Origin: Cyanobacteria bacterium UBA11153
GTDB taxonomy: Bacteria > Cyanobacteriota > Cyanobacteriia > Cyanobacteriales > Coleofasciculaceae
DNA length: 5,453 nt
NCBI GenBank assembly: GCA_003511885.1
Contig: DOIX01000221.1
Span: forward strand, 22,766 to 28,218
Direction of reading: 5' to 3'
The notes under the pieces were generated by a model. It was given only the letters and a program-made list of their open reading frames with translations, did no database searches and was not told the DNA's origin. Both the position numbers and the translations under genes were made by a program. Position 1 is the stretch's first letter; every line of letters starts with the position of its first letter. This document shows positions 1 through 5,432 of this stretch, piece after piece.

Positions 1-153
1 ACTTTTTCCCTAACTTGAAAATATACAGTTTAAATGGGTAGCAGTTTACTACCGGAAAACATCAATCATCTGGAATCTCTCAATACAAACTATCATCTGG
101 CTATAAACTGCCAATTTAATTTAGTCTTACACCTCTTTCCTTAAATAAGTCAC

Positions 154-181
154 AACAAATAACAAATAACCAAAACCAACT
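154..181. repeat. Heptamer repeat tract abutting the galT start codon
   Basis: Two exact tandem copies of AACAAAT (154-160 and 161-167) are followed in register by two degenerate units, AACCAAA and ACCAACT, the last ending one base before the galT ATG. This resembles the short tandemly repeated repetitive (STRR) heptamers known from cyanobacteria. Because it fills the last 28 bases before the start codon, there is no Shine-Dalgarno sequence for galT, and the tract is almost free of G, so this part of the leader should be unstructured. Confidence 0.6.
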
Positions 182-1180
182 ATGCAATCAGGTCAAATTC
201 GCCTCAATAAAGTAACGCGAGAATGGGTAATTTATGCTCCTAGTCGGCGCAAACGTCCCCAAGATTTTCAGCAAAGCCATCGCCCCAAAAAATCCATAAT
301 AACTAAAGATACAAAATGTCCATTTTGTCCGGGTAACGAACAGATATCAGAATCCATTGTTTTAGAAATACCTAACAAACAGCACGATGGTTGGCAAACT
401 AGGATACTCTCAAATAAATTCCCAGCTTTAACACCAAATGAAAACACCCGTCGTTGGACAGATGGAATTTATTTAGCCATGCCCGGTTATGGTCAACATG
501 AGGTCATTGTTGAAAGTCCCAATCATCATGAGGATCTTGCTACCATGCCCATTGAATCAGTAGAAATGGTCATTGAAACCTATCATAAACGCTATATTGA
601 ATTAATGGCTTGGCATGAAAATATGATGGGGATTATTTTTCGCAATCATGGTTCTAAAGCAGGTGCATCTTTAAGTCATCCTCATTCTCAAATTATTGTG
701 ACAGGAATTGTCCCCCAACATATTCGCTGGCAAGAACAAGAAGCACAGCAATATTTCGATCATTGGGGCAGATGCGTGTACTGCGATATTTTGGAATTTG
801 AAATACACAACCGCAGGCGAGTAGTTGGCGAAAATTTATCATTTCTTGCCTTTGTTCCTTTTGCCGCAGAAGTCCCTTTTGAAATTTGGATTATGCCCAA
901 ACAACATCAAGCCGACTTCGGCAGTATTTCCGAGCGCCAAAAATATGATTTTGCTGCTATTTTAAAAGAAGTTCTCGGTAAATTGTACGCCAAATTAAAC
1001 GATCCTGATTACAATTACGTTATTAACACAGCCGCACGCTACAAAGCAGAGGAACCCCAAGTCCATTGGTACTGCCAAATCCAACCCAGATTGATCACAG
1101 AAGCTGGCTTTGAGATTGGATCGGGAATTAATATTAATCCCTCCATACCGGAAGTAGATGCAGATTTCTTGAATGAGTAA
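182..1180 (+). CDS. galT: Galactose-1-phosphate uridylyltransferase family protein (GalT, HIT superfamily)
   Basis: This 332-residue protein is likely a cytoplasmic nucleotidyl transferase of the Leloir pathway, exchanging UMP between UDP-glucose and galactose 1-phosphate through a covalent uridylyl-histidine. The N-terminal half has CPFC at residues 46-49 and H115 in the segment ESPNHH, matching the structural zinc ligands of class I GalT. The active-site motif HPHSQ is at 166-170, with H168 the expected nucleophile and H166 the fourth zinc ligand. A second CxxC pair (C198, C201, in CVYCDIL) follows, and the C-terminal HIT-like half ends with VHWYCQIQPR near 294-303. Length is close to the usual 330-350. 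The ATG at 182 is chosen because QIRLNKVTREWVIYAPSR is the conserved family N-terminus, although no Shine-Dalgarno precedes it. No other Leloir gene is adjacent. Related enzymes that use ADP-glucose or other hexose phosphates share these motifs, so the exact substrate is inferred. Confidence 0.9.
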   Translation: MQSGQIRLNKVTREWVIYAPSRRKRPQDFQQSHRPKKSIITKDTKCPFCPGNEQISESIVLEIPNKQHDGWQTRILSNKFPALTPNENTRRWTDGIYLAMPGYGQHEVIVESPNHHEDLATMPIESVEMVIETYHKRYIELMAWHENMMGIIFRNHGSKAGASLSHPHSQIIVTGIVPQHIRWQEQEAQQYFDHWGRCVYCDILEFEIHNRRRVVGENLSFLAFVPFAAEVPFEIWIMPKQHQADFGSISERQKYDFAAILKEVLGKLYAKLNDPDYNYVINTAARYKAEEPQVHWYCQIQPRLITEAGFEIGSGININPSIPEVDADFLNE

Positions 1181-1183
1181 AAA

Positions 1184-1204
1184 AGTCAAAACTCAAAACT
1201 AAAA
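1184..1204. repeat. Degenerate heptamer repeats (AGTCAAA type)
   Basis: Three consecutive 7-base units, AGTCAAA, ACTCAAA and ACTAAAA, lie immediately downstream of the galT stop codon. The register is exact but the units differ by one to three bases. They resemble cyanobacterial STRR heptamers. Confidence 0.45.
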
Positions 1205-1226
1205 AAATGAATAATTTACTATGCCA

Positions 1227-1240
1227 TGTTCCCTGTTCTC
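1227..1240. repeat. Two heptamer units (TGTTCCC, TGTTCTC)
   Basis: TGTTCCC at 1227-1233 is followed directly by TGTTCTC at 1234-1240. Two copies are few, but they sit between two other heptamer tracts in the same spacer, which supports a common type of repeat. Confidence 0.35.
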
Positions 1241-1260
1241 CCATTTTCCGTACCCTGAAA

Positions 1261-1288
1261 AAACAACCAAAAACAAACAACCAAAAAT
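1261..1288. repeat. 14-bp tandem duplication of 2 x 7 structure
   Basis: AAACAACCAAAAA occurs at 1261-1273 and again at 1275-1287, so the sequence repeats with a period of 14 bases, twice seven. A further partial unit (AAACAAAAA) follows at 1289-1297. The tract is almost pure A and C on the plus strand. Confidence 0.6.
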
Positions 1289-1365
1289 AAACAAAAATTT
1301 ACTTTACTAGAATAAAAAAAGCTAACCATTTAAGACAGGTAACACTCTTGCGTATCCCGATCTAG

Positions 1366-1423
1366 ATTTGTTACTTTGGAAAGAAGAAGCATCAGCGTGT
1401 GAATATTTCTACTAGTAACAAAT
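1366..1423. promoter_or_regulatory. Spaced inverted repeat upstream of the parA promoter
   Basis: ATTTGTTACT (1366-1375) and AGTAACAAAT (1414-1423) are perfect 10-bp reverse complements separated by 38 bases. The right arm ends 9 bases before the candidate -35 box. The geometry could suit two binding sites for a regulator, a site bound by the ParA system itself, or chance. It lies upstream of the predicted transcript, so an RNA hairpin in the parA leader is not the obvious explanation. Confidence 0.35.
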
Positions 1424-1432
1424 GGCTATCTA

Positions 1433-1461
1433 TTGACGCGGGATTGGTTAGAGGGTATAGA
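1433..1461 (+). promoter_or_regulatory. Candidate sigma70-type promoter for parA
   Basis: TTGACG (1433-1438) matches the -35 consensus at five of six bases. It is separated by exactly 17 bases from TATAGA (1456-1461), a four-of-six -10 box. Transcription would begin near 1468 and give a leader of about 137 bases before the GTG start at 1605. This is the best-spaced promoter in the window. Confidence 0.5.
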
Positions 1462-1593
1462 GTGGAACAGACGATCGCTTATAGCAGAATTAATCGATCT
1501 CATGAGGCACTAAATTCCTGTAGACTGGAAAAGCCCTCAAAATCATGCCAGGGAATCTGCTGTCTCATCGTCCGTTAAATTTTATCAAAAACT

Positions 1594-1599
1594 GGAGAG
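1594..1599 (+). promoter_or_regulatory. Ribosome binding site deciding the parA start
   Basis: GGAGAG lies five bases before the GTG at 1605. No comparable purine run precedes the upstream in-frame ATG at 1545, so this site favours the GTG as the true start. Confidence 0.7.
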
Positions 1600-1604
1600 T
1601 ATCT

Positions 1605-2498
1605 GTGGCAATTGTAATTTCCTTCATAAACCTGAAAGGAGGTGTAGGAAAAACAACAACCGCTGTCGCGGTTGCTGAAATGCTATCAGGTGTGTTCGAT
1701 CGCAAAGTCTTAGTAATAGATCTCGATCCACAAACCAACGCAACATTAATGCTGATAGGTGAAGAAAAATGGGAATATCTCAACGATAATCACCACACCA
1801 TCGCCCAACTATTTCTTGATGCTGTTTACCCAAATTCCTCAAATTTTGATGTCGAGAAAACATTACAATTTCAAGTTTCCAATGTCAAAGACTTAACTAA
1901 TCTAGACTTGTTACCTTCCAGTCTAGATCTGATTAACGTTCAAGACAGATTAGCGACAATCTCCAGCGGCAGATTTTATGCTGCCAGCCCCATTAATATT
2001 CTGCGGCGCGGAATAAAATCGATCCTCGATCGATACGATTATGTTTTGATCGATTGTCCTCCCAATCTAGGGATTGTTACCCTCAATGGGTTGCGAATTT
2101 CTCACGGTTATATCATTCCTACGATCCCAGACATTCTGTCAACTTACGGGATTCCCCAAATTACCAAAACACTCAGCGATTTCTCCGAAACCATTGCCGA
2201 AACCATTCATCCACTGGGGATTGTGATCTCGCAGTACCATGCTGGCATGAGCCTCCACAACCGCGTGATCAAAGATTTACGTCGCTATAGCAAAGATGCA
2301 CGAGTATTTGAAACCGAAATTCCTCACAAACAGCAGATTGCCGAAGCAGTTGAATTTGACCATCCCAATAAGTTTACCACCCTCCGGCAAAAATGGGGAT
2401 ATGGCGGTCAGTTTGAAAAATATCTCAATTTAACCAAGGAAATTAGAATCGCCGCCAGTCAAGTCTTGAACTCAAAAGACAATCCCATGATAACCTGA
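1605..2498 (+). CDS. ParA/Soj-type partition ATPase
   Basis: This is a 297-residue cytoplasmic P-loop ATPase of the ParA/MinD family. Such proteins dimerise with ATP, bind non-specific DNA or membrane, and position plasmids, chromosomes or protein complexes with a partner that stimulates hydrolysis. The deviant Walker A box KGGVGKTTT is at residues 11-19, with signature lysine K11 and K16. Walker A' (VLVIDLDPQTN) is at 35-45 and Walker B (YVLIDCPPNLG) at 146-156, with D150. There is no N-terminal helix-turn-helix, so it is the short, Soj-like form. I chose GTG 1605 because of its ribosome site and because it gives the typical start MAIVISFINLKGGVGKT. The in-frame ATG at 1545 would add 20 residues unlike the family. 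No ParB follows, only a small basic protein 34 bases downstream. The cargo cannot be told from sequence. K11 argues against the McdA type that lacks the signature lysine. Confidence 0.93.
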   Translation: MAIVISFINLKGGVGKTTTAVAVAEMLSGVFDRKVLVIDLDPQTNATLMLIGEEKWEYLNDNHHTIAQLFLDAVYPNSSNFDVEKTLQFQVSNVKDLTNLDLLPSSLDLINVQDRLATISSGRFYAASPINILRRGIKSILDRYDYVLIDCPPNLGIVTLNGLRISHGYIIPTIPDILSTYGIPQITKTLSDFSETIAETIHPLGIVISQYHAGMSLHNRVIKDLRRYSKDARVFETEIPHKQQIAEAVEFDHPNKFTTLRQKWGYGGQFEKYLNLTKEIRIAASQVLNSKDNPMIT

Positions 2499-2532
2499 AG
2501 GCTTACATTTAGTTAGTTGGGCTAGTCAGGCA

Positions 2533-2943
2533 ATGAGTATTCAAAAACTAGAAGCATTTCTTACGTTAATGGAAAAAATTAGTCCAGATAAACACGCCAC
2601 TCTGGATAGATACAAGCAAGATCTAGAGTATGCTAGGGCAATTGATGCCTTATTCCAAACCCTCTCCGAAACAGAAAAAAAAATACCGCCGCGAAGGAAA
2701 AGGCAAGCATCTCGCAGAAATCCTGCGATTGTCGATCCATTCGCTCTCTACCAACAAGGAGGAGAGGTAGAAGTACAGCAACAGCTTGAGAGACTCGAAA
2801 TCGAGCAACTCAAGGATATCATTGCAGAACATGGGATGGATTCAACTCGCAAGGCGATGACTTGGAAACAATCACAACGACTAGTTGATCTAATTATCCA
2901 GACAGTCAGCCGTCGCGCCCGTCGAGGAGATGCCTTTAGATGA
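2533..2943 (+). CDS. Small basic protein of unknown function, probable ParA partner, SAP-like C-terminus
   Basis: I cannot name this 136-residue protein. It starts 34 bases after the ParA gene on the same strand, with no terminator between them, and is likely co-transcribed. Residues 1-48 look helical and are mixed in charge. Residues 49-62 are a strongly basic linker (KKIPPRRKRQASRR). Residues 68-82 are a hinge containing DPFALYQQGGE. From about 83 to 136 there is a charged helix, then LKDIIAEHGMD, W111 and RLVDLII, ending in a basic tail (RRARRGDAFR). The pattern of two helices with a glycine turn resembles SAP or Rho-N-like nucleic-acid-binding folds, which is my inference. It has no signal peptide or membrane segment. 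By position it could stimulate or recruit the ATPase, or tether it to DNA or a cargo. The ribosome site is weak (AGG shortly before ATG). An A9 run crosses codons 48-51. Confidence 0.88.
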   Translation: MSIQKLEAFLTLMEKISPDKHATLDRYKQDLEYARAIDALFQTLSETEKKIPPRRKRQASRRNPAIVDPFALYQQGGEVEVQQQLERLEIEQLKDIIAEHGMDSTRKAMTWKQSQRLVDLIIQTVSRRARRGDAFR

Positions 2944-2962
2944 TATAAGCTAATCGCTAAAC

Positions 2963-2990
2963 CCCTACTCCCTACTCCTCACTCCCTACA
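2963..2990. repeat. Heptamer repeats (CCCTACT type)
   Basis: CCCTACT occurs exactly at 2963-2969 and 2970-2976, followed in register by the variants CCTCACT and CCCTACA. This is a typical cyanobacterial STRR-like tract, lying in the spacer between the small-protein gene and hemB. Confidence 0.65.
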
Positions 2991-3016
2991 TCCGCATCTG
3001 CTGTCCCATTCCGTTT

Positions 3017-3022
3017 TACAAT
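3017..3022 (+). promoter_or_regulatory. Possible -10 box for hemB
   Basis: TACAAT matches five of six bases of the -10 consensus and lies 50 bases before the hemB start. I see no good -35 hexamer at the right distance, where the sequence runs out of the CCCTACT tract. It could be an activator-dependent promoter, or hemB could be read through from upstream. Confidence 0.3.
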
Positions 3023-3072
3023 AATGGTTCGGTTTCAAATATCCCGATCAGTAAACGTTTCAAATCTTAACA

Positions 3073-4050
3073 ATGTTTCCACTCCATCGTCCTCGCCGCC
3101 TCCGTCAAAATGCCCAATTACGCCGGATGGTACGCGAAAATATTGTAACTACCAGCGATCTCATCTACCCATTGTTTGCTGTACCTGGTGAGAGTATTGC
3201 TAAAGAAGTAAGATCCATGCCGGGAGTCTATCAACTATCAGTAGATAAAATAGTCGAAGAAGCGAAAGAAGTCTACGATCTTGGTATTCCCGCCATCATT
3301 TTATTTGGCATTCCCGCCGATAAAGATGTGGATGCGACTGGGGCATGGCATGATTGCGGTATTGTCCAGAAAGCAGCCACTGCAGTCAAAGAAGCTGTAC
3401 CAGATTTAGTTATTATCGCTGATACTTGTTTGTGCGAATATACTAATCATGGTCATTGCGGTTACTTGGAAGTAGGAGATTTAACTGGACGAGTTCTTAA
3501 CGATCCGACGTTAGAATTATTAAAGAAAACTGCCGTATCTCAAGCTAAAGCTGGAGCAGATATTATTGCACCCTCTGGTATGATGGATGGTTTTGTCCAA
3601 GCGATTCGGGTAGGATTGGATGAAGCGGGTTTTGAAGATACCCCCATTCTTTCTTATGCTGCCAAATATGCCTCTGCTTATTATGGCCCATTCCGAGATG
3701 CCGCAGAATCAGCACCTCAATTTGGGGATCGCCGCACCTATCAAATGGATCCCGCTAACGGTAGAGAAGCCCTAAAAGAAATCGAACTTGATATTGCGGA
3801 AGGGGCTGATATGTTAATGGTTAAACCAGCTTTAGCCTATATGGATATCATTTGGCGGGTTAAGGAAGCTACCAATTTACCTGTGGCAGCTTATAATGTA
3901 TCTGGTGAATATTCTATGATTAAAGCTGCGGCTCTCAACGGCTGGATTGACGAGGAGCGAGTAGTCATGGAAACTATGATGAGTTTCAAACGGGCTGGTA
4001 CGGATTTAATTCTTACTTACCATGCTAAAGATATTGCTCGTTGGTTGTAA
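3073..4050 (+). CDS. hemB: Porphobilinogen synthase (delta-aminolevulinic acid dehydratase)
   Basis: This 325-residue cytoplasmic enzyme condenses two molecules of 5-aminolevulinate to porphobilinogen, the common step to heme, chlorophyll, bilins and cobalamin. The whole TIM-barrel family sequence is present at the normal length. The two Schiff-base lysines are K198 in [18 protein letters not shown] and K251 in [15 protein letters not shown]. The metal loop [14 protein letters not shown] (117-130) has C119, C121 and C129, the three-cysteine zinc site of the bacterial and animal type, rather than the aspartate-rich magnesium site of plants. The ATG at 3073 is chosen because [22 protein letters not shown] is the conserved family start. 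There is no clear Shine-Dalgarno. The gene is followed 38 bases later by a strong intrinsic terminator, so it ends its transcription unit. Confidence 0.97.
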   Translation: MFPLHRPRRLRQNAQLRRMVRENIVTTSDLIYPLFAVPGESIAKEVRSMPGVYQLSVDKIVEEAKEVYDLGIPAIILFGIPADKDVDATGAWHDCGIVQKAATAVKEAVPDLVIIADTCLCEYTNHGHCGYLEVGDLTGRVLNDPTLELLKKTAVSQAKAGADIIAPSGMMDGFVQAIRVGLDEAGFEDTPILSYAAKYASAYYGPFRDAAESAPQFGDRRTYQMDPANGREALKEIELDIAEGADMLMVKPALAYMDIIWRVKEATNLPVAAYNVSGEYSMIKAAALNGWIDEERVVMETMMSFKRAGTDLILTYHAKDIARWL

Positions 4051-4088
4051 GAGTTCAAACAAATTTGTAAGTTATCGTGTTGTTTTTC

Positions 4089-4114
4089 AAGCCCGTATCA
4101 ACGGGCTTTTTTTT
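4089..4114 (+). terminator. Intrinsic terminator of hemB
   Basis: AAGCCCGT (4089-4096) and ACGGGCTT (4101-4108) form a perfect 8-bp stem with the four-base loop ATCA, running into eight consecutive T residues (4107-4114). It starts 38 bases after the hemB stop codon. The minus strand reads only a short interrupted A-rich stretch before the stem and no long T run after it, so it acts mainly on plus-strand transcripts. Confidence 0.93.
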
Positions 4115-4134
4115 ATGGGGAAATGCTATAGCGA

Positions 4135-4155
4135 GGGACTAGGGGCTAGGGAAGA
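4135..4155. repeat. Heptamer repeats (GGGACTA type)
   Basis: GGGACTA (4135-4141), GGGGCTA (4142-4148) and the degenerate GGGAAGA (4149-4155) follow each other in register. Read on the other strand the unit is CCCTAGT, one base different from the CCCTACT units found before hemB, so hemB is flanked by similar repeats in opposite orientation. Confidence 0.5.
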
Positions 4156-4242
4156 AAGCTGTAAAATCATAGACTCGACACAAATAGCAACTTGGATTAC
4201 ATAAAACTTAATTTCAGTTCATTAAAATGGTCTTGAGCTATG

Positions 4243-4266
4243 AGCCGTAGAATTAATTCTACGGCT
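4243..4266. repeat. Perfect 24-bp palindrome in the hemB-cysH convergent spacer
   Basis: The arm AGCCGTAGAATT (4243-4254) is followed without a gap by its exact reverse complement, AATTCTACGGCT (4255-4266). As RNA it would fold as a ten-base-pair stem with a TTAA loop. On the plus strand it is followed by GGTTTTCT, a weak T run; on the minus strand, downstream of cysH, there is no T run. It may be a poor or bidirectional terminator, an RNA-end stabiliser for cysH (38 bases past its stop), or a dispersed genomic palindrome. Confidence 0.6.
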
Positions 4267-4303
4267 GGTTTTCTGGCTTACTGATAATGGTACAAGTTAT
4301 CAG

Positions 4304-5188
4304 TTACAATGAACTAGAATTGAGACTCTCAGCTTCACCTGGAGTTTGGGGTAAATGCAAACCACACTCTTGTTTAATACCCCCAAAACGAGTATCTCTT
4401 TCGTGTTTGTCAGCTTCAGTAACCGGGCGGCTGGAATGCCAATCGCCAACGGTAGCGTAGCCCAATTCCCTTAGTGGATGATAGGGCAAGTCGTAGGTAG
4501 TGAGGTAGTCGTCTATATCTTCTGTCGTCCAGTTTAAAATTGGTAATACTTTGTAAATGCCGGATTGTTGATCCACATTCCGTAATGTTTTGCGATGATC
4601 GGTTTGTTGGGTGCGCAATCCTGCTAACCAGGCGGTAGCTTTCAGTTCCCGCAATGCACGCTGCATTGGTTCCACTTTTCGCATAAGATTGTAGCGATCC
4701 AGTGCTTCCACATTATTCTGTGTCCAAAGTCGCCCGTAAAGAGCTTCCATTCGTGCCGGACTGATGGGAGACTGGTACACTTTGAGATTAAGCTGCAATC
4801 GATCGGTTAATTGTTCGGCAAATCGATATGTTTTGGGTGGTAGATAGCCTGTATCAATCCAAATTACTGGGATATCAGGTACAACGCGGGTGACTAAGTG
4901 GAGCATGACTGCGGCTTGAATACCAAAACTGGTACTCATCACCAAGCCGTCGCCAAATGTCTCTACTGCCCATTTAATAATTGCGATCGCGTCTGCGTCA
5001 GTCAGTTTGCGGTTAACTAGATTAAGATCCAGATGGGCTTTCTCTACTGTTATACCTACCACTTGCTGCAATTCCCGTTCCTCCTGCCAATTGATAATCT
5101 CACTCATGGGGATTATATCGGGAATTTGTCTAGAAGCCGCCGCTACTAGCCCATTTGTACTGGTTTGTAGCGAATTCAGTCGCGGCAT
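4304..5188 (-). CDS. cysH: Phosphoadenylyl-sulfate (PAPS) reductase, thioredoxin-dependent
   Basis: This 294-residue cytoplasmic enzyme reduces PAPS to sulfite in assimilatory sulfate reduction. The nucleotide-binding loop [11 protein letters not shown] is at residues 84-94, followed by WIDTGYL (110-116), the KVEPM segment (171-175), [10 protein letters not shown] (190-199) and GDWHSSRPV (248-256). ECGLH near the C-terminus (274-278) carries the catalytic C275, the only cysteine in the protein. The paired cysteines that bind a 4Fe-4S cluster in APS reductases are absent, so PAPS is the likely substrate and thioredoxin or glutaredoxin the electron donor. I start at ATG 5188 because a perfect AGGAGG lies six bases upstream. 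The in-frame ATG at 5263 would add 25 residues and has no ribosome site. The roughly 50 residues before the core are longer than in E. coli CysH. It converges on hemB and has its own upstream region. Confidence 0.94.
   Translation of the reverse strand: MPRLNSLQTSTNGLVAAASRQIPDIIPMSEIINWQEERELQQVVGITVEKAHLDLNLVNRKLTDADAIAIIKWAVETFGDGLVMSTSFGIQAAVMLHLVTRVVPDIPVIWIDTGYLPPKTYRFAEQLTDRLQLNLKVYQSPISPARMEALYGRLWTQNNVEALDRYNLMRKVEPMQRALRELKATAWLAGLRTQQTDHRKTLRNVDQQSGIYKVLPILNWTTEDIDDYLTTYDLPYHPLRELGYATVGDWHSSRPVTEADKHERDTRFGGIKQECGLHLPQTPGEAESLNSSSL
4983..4990. other. HIP1 octamer
   Basis: GCGATCGC is the highly iterated palindrome of many cyanobacterial genomes. One exact copy lies inside cysH. 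Several CGATCG cores occur elsewhere, for example near 1472, 1698, 2027 and 4800. This is the main compositional evidence for a cyanobacterial source. Confidence 0.85.
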
Positions 5189-5194
5189 GGTTTT

Positions 5195-5200
5195 CCTCCT
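5195..5200 (-). promoter_or_regulatory. Strong Shine-Dalgarno of cysH
   Basis: On the minus strand AGGAGG lies six bases before the ATG at 5188. It is the only perfect ribosome binding site in the window, and it decides the cysH start against the upstream in-frame ATG at 5263. Confidence 0.85.
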
Positions 5201-5317
5201 TTGTGTTGCGTTGGAAACCGTGTTACCCTTAGACTTGCCCTTCAATTTCCCTGGAGTCCCCATTGGAGAGAGCGATGCAAAAGGCTGACTACGCTACCAC
5301 ACTCTGGTTTTCCTGGA

Positions 5318-5345
5318 TTTATAACGCTGACTGACGTTCATTCAA
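5318..5345 (-). promoter_or_regulatory. Candidate cysH promoter
   Basis: On the minus strand TTGAAT (5345-5340) and TATAAA (5323-5318) are separated by 16 bases. They would start transcription near 5311 and give a leader of about 120 bases. The -35 box lies within the inverted repeat at 5332-5350. A second AT-rich candidate (TATAAAAT around 5390) lies further upstream without a clear -35 box. Confidence 0.45.
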
Positions 5346-5350
5346 CGTCA
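5332..5350. promoter_or_regulatory. Operator-like inverted repeat over the cysH -35 region
   Basis: TGACGTT (5332-5338) and AACGTCA (5344-5350) are perfect 7-bp inverted arms around a 5-base spacer. The 19-bp size suits a dimeric regulator, and the site covers the predicted -35 box. The regulator is not identifiable. Sulfur-responsive CRP-family or LysR-family proteins are known to control sulfate genes in cyanobacteria and other bacteria. Confidence 0.5.
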
Positions 5351-5432
5351 CAGGATTAATCTACGGTAACCTGGTCGGTATTTTGTATTTTATACCAAAT
5401 AGGAATCTAACATGACTAATGGGAAAAAGCAA

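Larger units (their letters stand above)
1181..1604. other. 424-base spacer between galT and parA
   Basis: I see no convincing gene here. The left third is low-complexity, A-rich heptamer and 14-mer repeats (listed separately). The right part has a 10-bp inverted repeat with arms at 1366-1375 and 1414-1423, and a promoter at 1433-1461. A frame from about 1329 to 1413 reads open (including PDLDLLLWKEEASA) but has no start codon and is short, so I do not call it. No terminator with a T run is visible behind galT. Confidence 0.6.

Noticed and set aside
38..52. NtcA-like site upstream of galT (GTA...TAC)
   Set aside because: The spacing is nine bases instead of the usual eight, and there is no -10 box at the expected distance.
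79..107. galT promoter with TATAAA at 102-107
   Set aside because: The -10 box is acceptable, but no hexamer resembling a -35 box lies 16-18 bases upstream.
1329..1413. Short open stretch with PDLDLLLWKEEASA in the galT-parA spacer
   Set aside because: It is bounded by stops, has no start codon and no recognisable family; at most a decayed remnant.
2054..2290. Second plus-strand frame inside parA
   Set aside because: It lies wholly within a well-supported ParA gene and has a composition typical of an out-of-frame shadow.
1545..2498. McdA-type carboxysome positioning protein lacking the signature lysine
   Set aside because: The signature lysine K11 is present, and the downstream protein does not clearly show McdB features; no carboxysome gene is nearby.
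4022..4204. Open frame overlapping the hemB end on the plus strand
   Set aside because: It runs through the hemB stop, the intrinsic terminator and the heptamer tract, and has no ribosome site; it is a chance frame.
5007..5288. 93-codon plus-strand frame opposite the cysH 5' end
   Set aside because: It is antisense to conserved CysH sequence, lacks a ribosome site and matches nothing I recognise.
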